A stretch of DNA of 64,000 nt from Cymbidium sinense. Its lineage: Eukaryota; Streptophyta; Magnoliopsida; Asparagales; Orchidaceae. Both the position numbers and the translations under genes were made by a program. The notes beneath the pieces are model-generated. The model did not search any database and had not been told where the DNA came from. It saw only the letters and a program-made list of their open reading frames with translations. Shown piece by piece: positions 35,290-48,677 of this stretch. Numbering within the stretch: the stretch's first letter is position 1; each line of letters opens with the position of its first letter. Where the stretch lies: NCBI GenBank assembly GCA_021442155.1, contig CM038214.1:313255001-313319000 (forward strand), given 5' to 3'.

Positions 35290-36800
35290 ACAATAACAAG
35301 CCTTTATCCCACTAAGTGGGGTCGGCTACATGAATCCTTCGTCTCCATTACGTCTTATTATGTGTCAAATTCTCATTTAATTCAAGTATACTAAGGTCAA
35401 TTTTTATACATCTTAACCAAGTCTTTTTAGGTCAACCTCTACCTTTCTTAACATAACGAAAATCAAATGCATCTACTCTCTTAATCAGGTCATCAGACGA
35501 TCGATGCTTTATGTGGCCAAACCATCTAAGGTGGCTCTCTCTAATCTTATCTGCCATTGAAGCTACTCCAACTTTTTCCCGAACATACTCATTTCATATT
35601 TTATCTCTTAGAGTAAAGGCACTCATCCACCTGAGCATCCTCATCTCTGTAACACTTAGTCTTATGCTTCTCTTTTATTGGCCAACATTTTGCACCATAA
35701 GTCATTACAGGTTTACCACCATCTTATAAAATTTTCCCTTAAGTTTAAGTGGAACTTTTTTATCACACAATAGGCTAGATGCATTCCTCCACTTCAACCA
35801 TCCAACTTGAATTCTACTAATAACATCTCCATCTATTTCAATATCATTTTGAATAATAGATCCTAAATATCTAAAACACTCACTCTTATTAATGACTTGT
35901 TCACCTAATATGACAACACTACCACTAGAACTTCTACAACTAAAATTACACTCTGTATATTTAGTTTTAGATCTACTTAAATGAAAACCATTACACTCCA
36001 ATGTTGACCTCCATAATTCAAGTTTCTCTTGGACTCTCTCTGGTCTTATCAACAAGAAGATTGTCATCAGCAAAATGCATACACCAAGGTACATCTTCCT
36101 GTAAATGCCTAGTAAGAACATCCATAACTAAAGCAAAAGGATAAGGGCTTAAAGCAGATCCTTGATGTAATCCATCTGAAATAGGAAAATATTTTGTCAA
36201 TCCTCCTTATTTTTGGACACAAGTAACTGTATACATATCCTTAATGACTTGAATATAACCAATATTAACACCTTTCTATTCTAGAACTCTCCAAAGAACA
36301 TCTCTTGAAACTTTATCATAAGCTTTCTTTAAATTAAGAAATATCATAAGTAGATCCTCCTTACTTTCTCTATACTTTTCCATCAAACCTCTTAGCAAAT
36401 GTATAACATCCAAAGTAGATCTACCTGGCATGAAACCAAACTGATTGAGAGAAACTTTTGTATCACATCATAACTTATGCTCAGTTACTCTCTCCCATAT
36501 TTTTAATGTATGACACATTAACTTAATTCCTCTATAATTTGCACACTCTTATGCATCACCTTTATTCTTAAATATAGGAACCAACAAACTCTTTCTCCAC
36601 TCATCTGGCATATTTTTAGTCTTTAAAATAACAATATAAAGATTTGTAAGCCATTAAAATCCTTGATCTCCTAAACATTTCCACACTTCTATTGGAATAT
36701 CATCAGATCCTAATATTTTTCCACATTTCATTTTCTTTAAAGCTTCTCTAATTTCAGATTTACTAATACATCGATAAAAAGAAATTATCTATTTTTGTTT
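35290..36800 (-). pseudogene. RTE reverse transcriptase, inactivated
   Basis: The reverse transcriptase copies element RNA at the nicked target. Reading right to left: motif A is FLNLKKAYDK (36312-36341), where the usual [10 protein letters not shown] has its catalytic Asp replaced by Asn. Motif B is GLHQGSALSPYPFALVMDVL. Motif C is FADDNLLVDK with both Asp present. The thumb-like region has CFRYLGSIIQNDIEIDGD and [15 protein letters not shown]. Stops separate motif A from motif B. The 3'-terminal 400 bases are the RTE C-terminal and 3' UTR region. Confidence 0.92.
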
Positions 36801-37399
36801 AGCATATTAAGGTTGCTAAAATCAATCAAACTTTCAGATCCTTCATTAAAAAGTTTATCAAAATACCTCATCCACCTATTTTCAATATCTTTTTCTAAGA
36901 AAAGTACTTTATTATTTTCATCCTTAATAGACCTCAGTTAAACTAGGCCTTTACTTCTCCTATCTCTTTGGTTGGCTAACTTATACATACATCTTTCACC
37001 TTATTTGGTATTTAATTTATTATATAAATCACTAAAAGTTAAATTTTTTGCATCATATATTACTTTCTTAGAATCTCTACAGGCCACTTTATATCTTTCC
37101 CAATTCTTCGAGTTTTTACATCTAAACCAAGTTTTACAACAATACTTCTTACTTCTTATCTTTTCTTGCTCACTCTGACTCCACCACCAACTATTTTTAT
37201 TAAAAGAAGCTTTTCCTTTTGATTCTCCAAGCATATTTTCAGCAACTTGCTTAATCTCACTTGCTACTTTTTCTCACATAACATTCGCTTTTTTATGAAC
37301 ATCCCAAATTCTAAGTTCTTGTAGGTTGCTCTTAAATATATTTTTATTTGTGTTCTTTAAGTGTCCCCATCTAATCCTAAGACAATAATTTGACTTATT
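36801..37399 (-). pseudogene. RTE linker between endonuclease and RT
   Basis: A frame at 37001-37234 reads ESKGKASFNKNSWWWSQSEQ and continues to DLYNKLNTK. It matches the conserved WWW linker of plant RTE proteins. The same linker, with its own indels, is seen in RTE copy 3 at 60100-60291. Confidence 0.85.
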
Positions 37400-38140
37400 T
37401 CCTCTTACAATCTTTCATCTTAAAATCTAAAACTAACAATCGATGTTGGGTGCTTAAACTTTCACTTAGAATGACCTTACAATCTTTACAATCTAAACGA
37501 TCTATTTTTTTAACAAAAAATAATCGATCTATGTTTTACTAGATCCATTTTTATAAGTAATAATATGTTCATCTCTTTTCTTATAAAAGTATTAACAACT
37601 ACAAAATCATAAGCTAAGGCAAAATCTAATATAGCCCTACCTTCTTCAATAGTCACTCTAAATCCATAACCACCATGAATACTTTTAAAATCTTCTACCA
37701 CTCTACTAACATGTCCATTTAAATCTCCTCCAATAAATACTTTTTCTTCAAGAGGTATCTTTTGTATTAATCCCTCTAATTCATTCCAAAATTTTTCTTT
37801 TGAGCTTATATCCAAACCTACTTGAGGAGCATAAACACTTAAAACATCGATAATCTTTGTATCAACAATAATCTTTAAAGCTATAATTCTATCTCCACAT
37901 CTATTCATATTTATAACATTATCCTTCAAACTTTTATCTATAATCACACCTACACCATTTCTAGTTCAACTTCTACAAGAATACCAAAGTTTAAAACCTA
38001 AACTATCAATCTCCCTTGCCTTCTCCCCAACCCATTTAATTTCTTGAACACATAAAATATTTATCTTTCTATGAACCATAATATCTATTAATTCCATTAA
38101 TTTACCTATAAGAGTACCTATATTCCATGATCCTAACTTT
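37400..38140 (-). pseudogene. RTE apurinic-type endonuclease domain, inactivated
   Basis: This domain nicks the target DNA. Seen right to left: SWNIGTLIGKL (about 38135-38100), ILCVQEIKWVGEKAREID (the QETK box is QEIK here), a stop after LWYSCRS, then VIIDKSLKDNV, VLSVYAPQVG, GGDLNGHV (metal-binding and catalytic box), and GRAILDFALAYDFVVVNTF. A frameshift follows; CKDCKVI is still readable near 37450-37480. These are the standard endonuclease blocks in the right order. Confidence 0.92.
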
Positions 38141-38412
38141 CTAATTTCACTTAACTAACTTTTCCCATCTCCATAATGTGGGAACCCTTGCTTATTTAAC
38201 ACTGCACCCGGGTGCCGATGCAGCGGCCCTTGCACATTTTCCATTGTTTTCAAGCCATACAATGCGTCACTTCTAAGGGACACCCTAGCATTAACACAAT
38301 GATTTAAAGGTTTCATGTCATGATTATTTTGATAAGTTTTACCCTGGTTGTGGACTACCTATCGCAACCCTCCACTTTTCACATCCGGCCTTGGGATCGG
38401 CAAAGGTAGTGT

Positions 38413-41400
38413 TAAACCCTAAACCCTAATCCAAAAAAAAACCCTAAATCCTAAACCTAAACCCCAAACCTAAACCCTAAAAGCTAAAACCTAAACGAAA
38501 CTAAATAAAACATAAATTAAGTAAATTAAACCTAAACCAAAATAAAATAAAAATTAAAATAAAATAAAAACATAAACTAAAACTTAAACCTAAACCTAAA
38601 AAGAAAATAAATATAAAATAAAAAATAAACTAAAATAAAATAAATAAAAACCTAAACTAAATTAAAAAAATAAAAAACATAAATAAAATAAAACCTAAAT
38701 GTAAAATAAAAATAAAAAAAAACCTAAAAGAAAAAAATAAAAAATAAATAAAAACCTAAACCTAAACAATAAACTTAATAATAAAACCTTAAAATAAATA
38801 AAAAATAAAATCTAAACCCTAAGCTAAAAAAAAAAACCTATACCAAAAATAAAAATAAAATAAACATAAACCTAAACTAAAATAATAAAACCAAACTTAA
38901 ACCTAAAATAAACTAAACTAAACCTAAACCTAAACTAAATAAAATAAAATTAAACTAAAATAAACTTAAACCTAAAAAAAAATAAACCTAAAATAAAACC
39001 TAAACGAAACATAAAAAAAAAAAAAAATTAAAAAAAAACATAAACCTAAACCCAAAAATAAAAAATAAAACTTAAACCTAAATCAAAACTTAAAAAATAA
39101 ACGAAAACAAAAATCCTAAACTAAAATAAATAAACATAAAATAAATAAACTAAACTAAATAAAAATATAAAATAAACCTAAAAATATAAAATAAACTAAA
39201 TAATCCTAAACCTATCCGTTTACTTAATTAGAAAAAAAAACCTAAACCCTAAATCCTAAACCCTAAACACTAAATCCTAAACCCTAAACCCTAAATAAAC
39301 ACCAAAACTAATGCTAAACCCTAAACCCTATACTCTAAATCCTAAACCCTAAACCCTAAACTAACCCTAAACCATAAATCGTAAAGCCTAAACCATAAAC
39401 CCTAAACCCTAAAACCTAACACTAACCCTAAACCCTAAACTAAAACCCTAAAACCCTAAACCTTAAACCCTAAACTAAACCTAAACCCTAAACCCTTAAA
39501 ACACTAAACCCTAAAACCTAAACACTAACCTAAATTAACACCTAATCTAACCTAATCCTAAACTAAATAAAACCTAAGCCTAAATTAAACACTAAACCTA
39601 AAACTAAACCCAACTAAACCTAAAAGTTTTAAATTTAAAACCTAAAACCCAAACTATAAAATAAACCAAAACCTAAACTATAAACCTTAAAAACCTAAAA
39701 CTCTAAACCCTAAACTTTAAACATACAACCTAAACCCTAAACCTAAACCCTAAACCTTAAACCCTAAACTTAAACTTAAACCTTAAACTTAAACCTAAAT
39801 AACAACCCTATAAACCTAAATACAACCTATCCTAAACCCTAAACACCAAACCCTAAACCCTAAACCCTAAACCCTAAACCATAAATCCTAAACCCTAAAC
39901 CCAAAAACCTAAAAACTTAAATTAAACCAAACCTAAAAATAAAATAAATAAAAAAAGGTTAACCTAAATTAAACAAAAACCTATACAAAAACCTAAACCT
40001 AAACTTAAACCTAAACTTAAAAATAAAATAAAATAAAAAATAAAAACTAAATTAAAATAAAATAAATAAAAACCTAAACTAAACTAAATAATTAAAATAA
40101 ACCTCCAAATAAAAATCTTAAATAAAATAAAAATAAAAAATAAATTAAAAATAAAATAAACCCAAAATAAAATAAAATAAAAACTAAATAAATACCTAAA
40201 CCTAAAAACAAACATATAAATAGACCCTAAAAATAAAAAATATAACCTAAACCTTAAACTAAAAAAAAAACCTAAACCTAAAAAAAATAAAATAAAATAA
40301 ACATAAACCTAAACTAAAATAAATAAAACCTAACACCTAAACCCTAAACCATAAGCCCTAAAACCCTAAACATTAAACCCTAGACCGTAAACCCTAAAAA
40401 CCTAAAAACCTAAACTTAAACTAAATAAACCATAAAAATAAAGTAAATAAAAAACCTGAAAATAAATAAAATAAAAATAAAAATAAAATTAAAACATAAA
40501 CCTAAACCTAAACCTAAAATTAGACCTAAAAAGAAAATAAAATAAAAAATGAAAACTAAAGTATAATAAAATAATTAAAAACCTAAACTAAACTAAATAA
40601 TAAAATAAACATAAAAATAAAAAACCTAAATAAAGTAAAATACTAATGTAAAGTAAAAAATTTAATAAACATAAAATAAAATAAAATAAAAACTAAATAA
40701 CAACCAAAACCAAAAAAATAAACCTACAAATAAAAAAAACCTAAACCCTAAACTAAAAAGAAAAAACCTAAACCTAAAATAAACAATATAAAATAAACAT
40801 AAACCTAAACTAAAATAAATTAAACTAAAATAAATAAAACCTAAACCCTAAACCCTAAATCATAAACCCTAAACCGTAAAACCTTAAACCCTAGACCCTA
40901 AACCCTAAAAACTTAAAAACTTAAACCTAAACTAAATAAAACCTAAAAATATAATTAATAAAAAAACATAAACCTAAATAAAATAAAATAAATAAAATAA
41001 AATAAAACTTAAACCTAAACCTAAACCTAAACCTAAAGTTAAAGCTAAAAATAAAATAAAATAATAAATTAAAAGATAAACTAAAATAAAATAGATAAAA
41101 AACTAAACTAAACTAAAAAAACAAAATACACCTAAAAATAAAAAACCTAAATAAAATAAAAACTAGCATAAAATAAAAGTAAAATAAACCTAAAATAATT
41201 AAAATAAAAGCTAAATAAAAACCTAAACCTAAAAAAAAATAAATTAAACTAAATAAAATAAACAAAACCTAAACCTAAAATGAAATAAATAAAATTAAAA
41301 ACTAAACCTAAACCTTAACTTAAACCTAAACCTAAACCTCAACTAAATAAAAAAATAAAAAAATAAAATAAACCTAAACGAAAAATAATCTAAACCTAAA

Positions 41401-42118
41401 CCGTAAACCAAAACTAAATAAAAATAAATAAACCTAAACTAAACCTAAAAACCTAAATCTAAACCTATACCTAAACCTAAACCTAAACCTAAACCTAAAC
41501 TTTAACTTAAACCTAAACCTAAACCTAAACCTAAATCAACCTAACACCTAAACCTAAACCAACCTAAACCTAAACTTAAACCTGAAATAAATAAATAAAA
41601 ATAAAACCTAAACTAAGTCAAATAAAAGTAAACCTATAACCTAAAACCCTAAACCTAAGCTAAAATTGGACCTAAACACCTAAACCTAAAAACCTAAACC
41701 TAAACCTAAACCTAAAACATAAACCTAAAAATAAACTAAAAAAATAAAAATAAACCTAAACTAAACTAAAAACCAAAACAAGAAAATAAAACATTAATGT
41801 AAAATAAAAAATAAACCTAAACCTAAACCTTAGCCTAAACCTAAACCTAAATAAACCTAAACTAAAATAAACTACACTAAAAATAAAACTAGATAAACTA
41901 AAAAATAAAACCTAAACCTAAACCTAAAATAAAAATAAAACTAAACTAAAATTTAATAAATAAATAAACCTTAACTTAAATAAACTAAAAGTAAATAAAC
42001 CTAAGCCTAAACTTAAACCTAAAATTAAAAACCTTAAACTAAACATAAAATAAAAATAAAACCTAAACCTAACTAAACTAAAAACCTAATTAAACTAAAT
42101 AAATAAACTAAATAAAAC
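38413..42118 (+). repeat. Telomere-derived block with half monomers and a hexamer run
   Basis: 38413-38480 is CCCTAAA-like. 38481-39228 is an AT-rich monomer with its marker near 39218. 39246-39540 is CCCTAAA-like. 39541-39898 is mixed CCTAA words and CCCTAAA. 39899-40330 and 40395-40840 are two 5' partial monomers that break off at the same place (AATAAATAAAACCTAA), each followed by a short CCCTAAA tract, giving a period near 0.5 kb. 40913-42118 is a further monomer start grading into CCTAAA-rich sequence. No gene is seen. Confidence 0.78.
41453..41560 (+). repeat. CCTAAA hexamer run
   Basis: CCTAAA units (TTTAGG on the other strand) follow each other with few interruptions, whereas most of the window has CCCTAAA or mixed words. 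It reads as a contraction of the heptamer. A related but shorter stretch occurs in the second copy of this unit near 44010-44040. Confidence 0.75.
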
Positions 42119-42441
42119 ATTTTCCTCAAATTGGTGGTACCTGCTAATTTGATTGATCTGTTATGGTTTTGGTTGGTAGTTTGGTTGTTGGCTGACTACT
42201 AGTCGAATATTTCTTTGTTTGCTAATACTAATCTTACGGCTTTTGATATTGCCTTATATCGTATGAAATAATGTTACCCATATCTCCTCTTTGGTTGGTT
42301 GCATTGCATATGTGTGTAACCCTTCTTAGGAAGTTTGGATGCTCATATGGATTATTGCCCCTTGAGGTGATCTTAATTGAGCCTGAGCATTTTCTTTCTC
42401 ATCTCTCTCTAATTGATTTCTTTATCCTTATTCTTGTTAGC
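42119..42441 (+). mobile_element. L1 3'-region fragment, internally deleted
   Basis: T/G-rich sequence matching both ends of the fragment at 44561-45725 but missing about 0.83 kb in the middle. Flanking repeat on both sides also matches, so the two are one insertion duplicated with its surroundings. It ends at CTTATTCTTGTTAGCTAAAC without a poly(A) tail, so the true L1 3' end was lost before the duplication. Confidence 0.8.
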
Positions 42442-44560
42442 TAAACCTAAACTAAATAAAACCAAAAAATAAAATAAATAAAAAAACCTAAACCTAAATA
42501 TAATAAAATAAAATAAAAACCTAATCTAAAACCTAAACCTAAACCTAAAAATAAAATAAAATAAAAACTAAAAACTAATTTAAAATAAAATAAATAAAAA
42601 CCTAACTAAACTAAAAAATAAAATAAACAAAAAATAAAACCTAAACATAAAATAAAAATAAAATCAACCTAAAATAAAATAAAATAAAAACTAAATAAAA
42701 ACCTAAACATAAATAATAAACCTAAAAATAAATATAAAATAAAATCTAAACTCTAAACTACAAAAAAATAAAAATAATAAACCTAAACCTAAAATAAAAA
42801 TAAAATAAAACTTAAACCTAAATTAACATAAATAAAACCTAGACCTAAACCTAAACCTAGATTAAATAAAATAAAAGAAACAAAAAATAATCCTAAACCT
42901 AAAAAATAAAATCTCAAACTAAACCTAAAATTAAAACCTAAAACATAAACCTAAAAGAAGTAAAATAAAAACTTAAACCTAAACCTAAAAATAAAAAATA
43001 AAACCTAAACTTAAAAAATAAAATAAAAATAAAACTACACTAAGAAAAAATAAACATAAACTAAACCAAAACCTAAAAAAATAAACTAAAATAAAACCTA
43101 AACTAAAATAAATAAACAAAAATAAATAAACTAAACTAAATAAAATTAAAAATAAACATATAAATATAAAATAAATTAAATAAACTAAATAAATGTAAAC
43201 CAACTAGTTTCTTAATTTTTAAAAAATAAGACCCAAAATCCAAACCCCAAACCCAAAAACTAAATCTAAACCTAAAGTAAACTAAACCTAAACTAACTAA
43301 ACCAAACCTAAACTAACCTAAACCCACCTAGAAAACCTACACCCTAAACCTAAACCCAAACTTTAATCTAAATCCCTAAACTATAAACCCTAAACCTAAA
43401 CTATAAACCTAATCTAAACCTAAACCTAAACTAACTAAAAACCCTAAACTATAAAATACTAAAACCTAAACTATAAACCTAAACTAAAAACCCAACCCCT
43501 AAAACCTAAACTATAACCCCTAAACCTAACTAAAATCAAAACCCTAAAGAAATTAAACTAAAACCCTAACTATAAACCCTAAACTAAACTAAACCTAAAA
43601 CCTAAACCTAAACCCCTAAACTTATAAAAAAAACCCTACACCTAAACCTAAACTCTAAATCATATCCCAAAACTAAAACTAACACTAAAACCCTAAACCC
43701 TAAACCCTACAACCCTGGACCCTAAACCCTAAACCCCAAACCTTAAACACTAAACCCTAAACCATAAACCTTAAACTCTAAACCATAAACCTTAAAAACC
43801 TAAAAACTTAGCACAACTGAATAAAACTTAAAACAAAAGAAAAAATAAACATAAACCTAAAGAAAATAAAAATCTAAACTAAAATCTAAACCTAAACCTA
43901 AACCTAAAATAAATAAATAAAAATAAAACCTAAACTAAATCAAATAAAAGTAAACCTATAACCTAAAACCCTAAACCTAAGCTAAAATTAGACCTAAACA
44001 CTTAAACCTAAAAACCTAAACCTAAACCTAAACCTAAAACATAAACCTAAAAATTAATTTAAAAAATAAAAATAAACCTAAACTAAACTAAAAACCTAAA
44101 CCAAACAATAAAACCTTAATGTAAAATAAAAAATAAACCTAAACCTTAGCCTAAACCTAAACCTAAACCTAAATAAACCTAAACTAAAATAAACTACACT
44201 AAAAATAAAACCTAAAATATAATAAAACCTAAACCTAAACCTAAATAAATAATAAATTAAAACCTAAACCTAAACTAAATAAAATAAACCTAAACCAAAA
44301 ATTAAAAACCTAAAACCTAAACCTAAACCTAAATAAAAATAAAACTAAATAAACTAAAAAATAAAACCTAAACCTAAACCTAAAATAAAAATAAGCCTAA
44401 AGTAAAATATAATAAATAAATAAACCTAAACCTAAATAAACTACAACTAAATAAACCTAAGCCTAAACCTAAACCTAAAAATAAAAACCTTAAACTAAAC
44501 ATAAACTGAAAATAAAACCTAAACCTAAATAAACTAAAAACCTAAATAAACTAAATAAAA
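42442..44560 (+). repeat. AT-rich monomer, telomere-like tract, second monomer-derived tract
   Basis: 42442-43219 is an AT-rich monomer with a variant marker near 43207. 43236-43800 is CCCTAAA-like with many odd-length words. 43801-44560 is monomer-derived sequence; from about 43906 it repeats 41582-42110 closely and marks the start of the second tandem unit. Confidence 0.78.
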
Positions 44561-45725
44561 TATTTTTCATTTGATTGGTGGATTGTTTGTAGCTCCTTGG
44601 TTTTTACTGATTTTCTATTTTCTCCTTCGTGGAGATTGCTTGATCTATGGGGATTGGAGGGGACTTTGCTTGCCTCTAGCCTATTTTCTCTCCTTCCTCA
44701 TTTACTATTAGTGGTTGGGTGGTCCTCCTTGGTTTTTTCTCCCTTGGTTATTTCTTTGGCTAGGTGGCAACCATTTATATCTTTTAGTTTTTTTAATGAT
44801 ATCTATGAGGGTTTTGGCTATCCCTGCTATTGTTTTTTCCACTTAATTTGTGCGTTTTGGGTTAGCCTTTTGTTTTGGGTGGCCGCCCCCTTCCAACATT
44901 GGATCCTCTACTGTTGTGGCTTATTGTTGAGTGGCAGCTGTTGGCCTCTTCAGGATTTGATTAGCTTTGGTTGTTTCAATACTTTTTGGTTATTTCTCCT
45001 AGTTTTTGTTGGGGATTCTTGTTGGTTGGCTATTTTCTCTTTTGATTGGCCTGAGGATAGCTGCTTTGTGGTTTCTTTTTTTCTGACTTAGCTATGGCTG
45101 ATTTTATTACTGGCTGATACCTGGTGGCTTTCTATCACTACTTGCTGGATTGATGGCATCATTTTCTCTACCTGGATTGGTTTGGTGTCTACTAATGGCT
45201 TGTTATGGCTCCCCCTTGCTTTGAGCTTTGATGTCAATTTTAATGATGGTTGTTATTACTTTTTATTTTATTTTATTCTCTTTTTAGGCTATTGCATTAG
45301 TTGTTGCTATGCTTCTTATTTGGCTTGTCCCTTTGAATTCTTCCTTGCTGGAGGTGACTCTATCACTGACCTTGTTGTATCTTCTAGGTGGCTGGCTATT
45401 TTTGATTGGTCTGCTATGGTTTTGGTTGGTAGTTTGGCTATTGGCTGACTGCTAGCCGAATATTTCTTTGTTTGCTAATGCAAGTTCTGGAATCTTATGG
45501 CCTGTTGGCTTTCGATATTGGCTTATATCAGGTATGATGGCTATAATGGCCATGATGTTCCCCATATCTCCTCTTTGGTTGGTAGCATTGCATATGAATG
45601 TAACCCTTCTTAGGAAGTTCGGATGCTCATATGGATTATTGCATCTTGAGGTGATCTTAATTGTGCCTGAGCATTTTCTTTCTCATCTCTCTCTAATTGA
45701 TTTCTTTATCCTTATTCTTGTTAGC
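44561..45725 (+). mobile_element. L1 3'-region fragment (longer sister of 42119-42441)
   Basis: T/G-rich sequence with long hydrophobic frames that I attribute to composition. GTAACCCTTCTTAGGAAGTT and GGATGCTCATATGGATTATT near its end recur in the fragments at 51184-51360, 54280, 57105 and 61815, placing it in the same L1 family. It ends at the same TTCTTGTTAG boundary as its sister, with no A-tail. Confidence 0.75.
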
Positions 45726-48677
45726 TAAACCTAAACTAAATAAATAAAATTAATAAAAAACCTAAACCAAAATAAAATAAAATAAAATAAAAACCTAATC
45801 TAAAACCTAAAACCTAAACCTAAACCTAAACCTAAACCTTAAAATAAAATACAATAAAAACTAAAAACTAAATTAAAACAAAATAAATTAAAACCTAAAA
45901 TAAACTAAAAAATAAAATAAACCAAAAAATAAAACCTAAACATAAAATAAAAATAAATCAACCTAAAAGAAAATAAAATAAAAACTAAATAAAAACCTAA
46001 ACAGAAATAATAAACGTAAAAATAAAACCTAAAAATAAATAAAAAATAAAATCTAAACTCTAAACTACAAAAAACAAAAATAATAAACCTAAACCTAAAA
46101 TAAAAATAAAATAAAACTTAAACCTAAACTAACATAAATAAAACCTAGACCTAAACCTAAACTTAGATTAAATAAAATAAAATAAACTACATATAAGCCT
46201 AAACCAAAACTAAAAAATAAAACCTCAAACTGAACCTAAAATTAAAACCTAAAACATAAACCTAAAAGAAGTAAAATAAAACTTAAACCTAAACCTAGAA
46301 ATAAAAAAATAAACCTAAACTTAAAAAAATAAAATAAAATAAAACTACACTAAAAAAATAAACATAAACCTACACTTAAACCTAAAAAATAAACTAAAAT
46401 AAAAAACCAAACTAAAATAAATAAACAAAAAATAAATAAACTAAGCTAAATAAAATTAAAAAATAAACCTAAATATAAATATAAAATAAATTAAATAAAC
46501 TAAATAAATGTAAACCTACTATTTTCTTTAATTTTTAAAACTAAAACCCAAAATCCAAAACCCCAAACCCTAAAAACTAAATCCTAAACTGTAAAAGCTA
46601 AACCATAAACCCTAAAACTAACCCTAAACCCTAAACCTACCTAAAAATACCTAAACCTTAAACTAAACTTAATCCTAACTAAACTATAAACTAAACCTTA
46701 AACTAAAACCCTAATCTAAACCTAAACCCAAACTAAACCTAAGCTAAACCCTAACCCTAAACCTAAACTATAAACCTTAAACCTTAGCCCAAGAATCATA
46801 AACCTAAAATCAAAACCCTAAAGCTCAAACATTAAACTTAAAACAACTATAACCCCTAAACCCTAAAACCTTAAAACCTAAAACCCAAAACTCTAAAATT
46901 AACCCTAAACCCTAAACTTCTGACCCTAAACACAACCCTAAACATTATACCCTAAACTCTAAATCATAATCCCTAAACCTTAAAACCCTGAACCCTAAAC
47001 CCTAAACCATAAATCCTAAAACCTACCCTAGACCCTAAACACTAAACCCCAAACCCTAAACACTAAACCCTAAACCATAAACCCTAAACTCTAAACCATA
47101 AACCCTAAAAACCTAAAAACCTAAAGCTCAACTAAATAAAATCTAAAATAAAAATAAATAAATAAATGTAAATCTAAATAAAATAAAAACCTAAACTAAA
47201 ACCAAAACCAAAACCTAAAACTAAACCTAAAAATAAAATAAAATAAAAATAAAAACAAAATAAAAATAAAATAAATAAAAACCTAAAATAAACTAAGAAA
47301 ATAAAATAAACAAAAATATAAAAAACCTAAATAAAATAAAAACTAAACATAAAATAAAAATAAAATAATGTTAAAATAAAATAAAATAAAAACCTAAACA
47401 TAAAATATATACTTAAAAATAAATAAAAAATAAGACCTAAACCCTAAAATAAAAAAATCTTAACCTAAAATAAATAACATAAAATAAACATAAACCTAAA
47501 CTAAAATAAACTAAACAAAAATAAATAAAACCTAAACCCTAAATGCTAAACCCTAAACCCTAAAACATTAAACCCTAATTACAAAATCCTAAACCCTAAA
47601 CTCAAAAAACCTAAAAGCCTAAACCTAAACTAAATAAAACCTAAAAATAAAATAAATAAAAAACCTAAACCTAAATAAAATAAAATATATAATATAATAT
47701 AAAAACCTAAACTAAAATTTAAACCTAAACCTAAACCTAAACATAAAAATAAAATAAAATAAAAATAAAAACTAAACTAAAACAAAATAAATAAAAACCT
47801 AAACTAAACTAAATAAAATAAAATAAACCAAAAAATATAACCTAAACATAAAATAAAAATAAAATAAACCAAAAAAAAATAAAATAAAAACCAAAACCTA
47901 AGAAATAAATTGAAAATTAAAACCTAAAAATATATAAAAAATAAAACCTAAACCATAAAATAAATCAAAACTTAAGCCTAAACAAAAATAAACTAAACTA
48001 AAATATATAAATTTTAAACCTAATCCTAAACTAAATAAAAGAAAATAAACTAAAAATAAACCTAAACCTAAACTAAAAAATAAAACTTAAAAATAAACCT
48101 AAAATAAAAACCTAAAGCCTAAACATAAAAAGAAATAAAAGCCTAAACCTAAACATAAACCTAAAAAATAAAAATAAAACCTAAACCTAAAAAATATAAT
48201 AAAAATTAAACTCAACTAAAAAATAAACCTAAATATAAACCTAAACCTAAAGAAAAAACTAAAATAAAAAAACCTAAACTAAAATAAATAAACCTTAAAT
48301 AAATAATTTAAACTAAATAAAAATAAAAAATAAACCTAAATAAAAATAAAAAATAAAGTAAACTAAAATAAATAAAAAGTATACTAAATATACTAAATAT
48401 AGTAAATAAACCTAAACCTACCGGTTAATTTTAATTTGATAAAAAAACATGAAACCCTAAACCCTAAACTTACAACCCTAAACTCTAAACCTACAACCCT
48501 AAACCCTAAACCCTAAAATCATAAACCCTAAAACCATAAACCCTAAACCCTAAGTCCTAACACTAAACCCTAAACCCTAAACCTCAAACCCTAAACCTAA
48601 AGCTAATGTAACTAAATAAATTAAAAAATAAACCTAAACCCTAAAACATAATAAACCTAAACCTAAACCTAAACCTT
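45726..48677 (+). repeat. AT-rich monomers and telomere-like tracts
   Basis: 45726-46535 is a monomer with a variant marker near 46521. 46546-47110 is CCCTAAA-like. 47111-47530 is a 5' partial monomer, followed by a short CCCTAAA tract. 47605-48435 is a full monomer with its marker near 48423. 48451-48605 is CCCTAAA-like. 48606-48677 is the unit spacer. 45726-47220 repeats 42442-43900. Confidence 0.8.

Larger units (their letters stand above)
35281..38412 (-). mobile_element. Near full-length RTE-clade LINE (RTE copy 2)
   Basis: This reads right to left. The 5' end, near 38390-38412, carries the GCCGATCCCAAGGCCGGAT-type leader of plant RTE LINEs. An endonuclease, a linker, a reverse transcriptase and a C-terminal region follow, and the 3' end at 35281 is short and CAA-rich next to CCCACTAAGTGGGGTCGGC. 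At about 3.1 kb it is close to the usual RTE length. Frameshifts and stops are spread through it and motif A has lost its Asp, so it is inactive. Flanks are CCCTAAA repeat, so a target-site duplication cannot be told from the repeat itself. Confidence 0.93.

Noticed and set aside
39899..42118. CRISPR-like array of regularly spaced short repeats
   Set aside because: Repeat words are continuous without unique spacers, the genome is plant nuclear, and the period comes from CTAAA words and half monomers.
44597..45091. Open frame of 164 codons, hydrophobic, resembling a membrane protein
   Set aside because: It lies in T/G-rich L1 3' sequence where Phe, Leu, Trp and Cys codons are forced by composition. 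Sister fragments do not keep the frame and no family motif is seen. The same applies to frames at 2350-3329, 45182-45728, 50678-51675, 54069-54461, 56534-57341 and 61283-61978.
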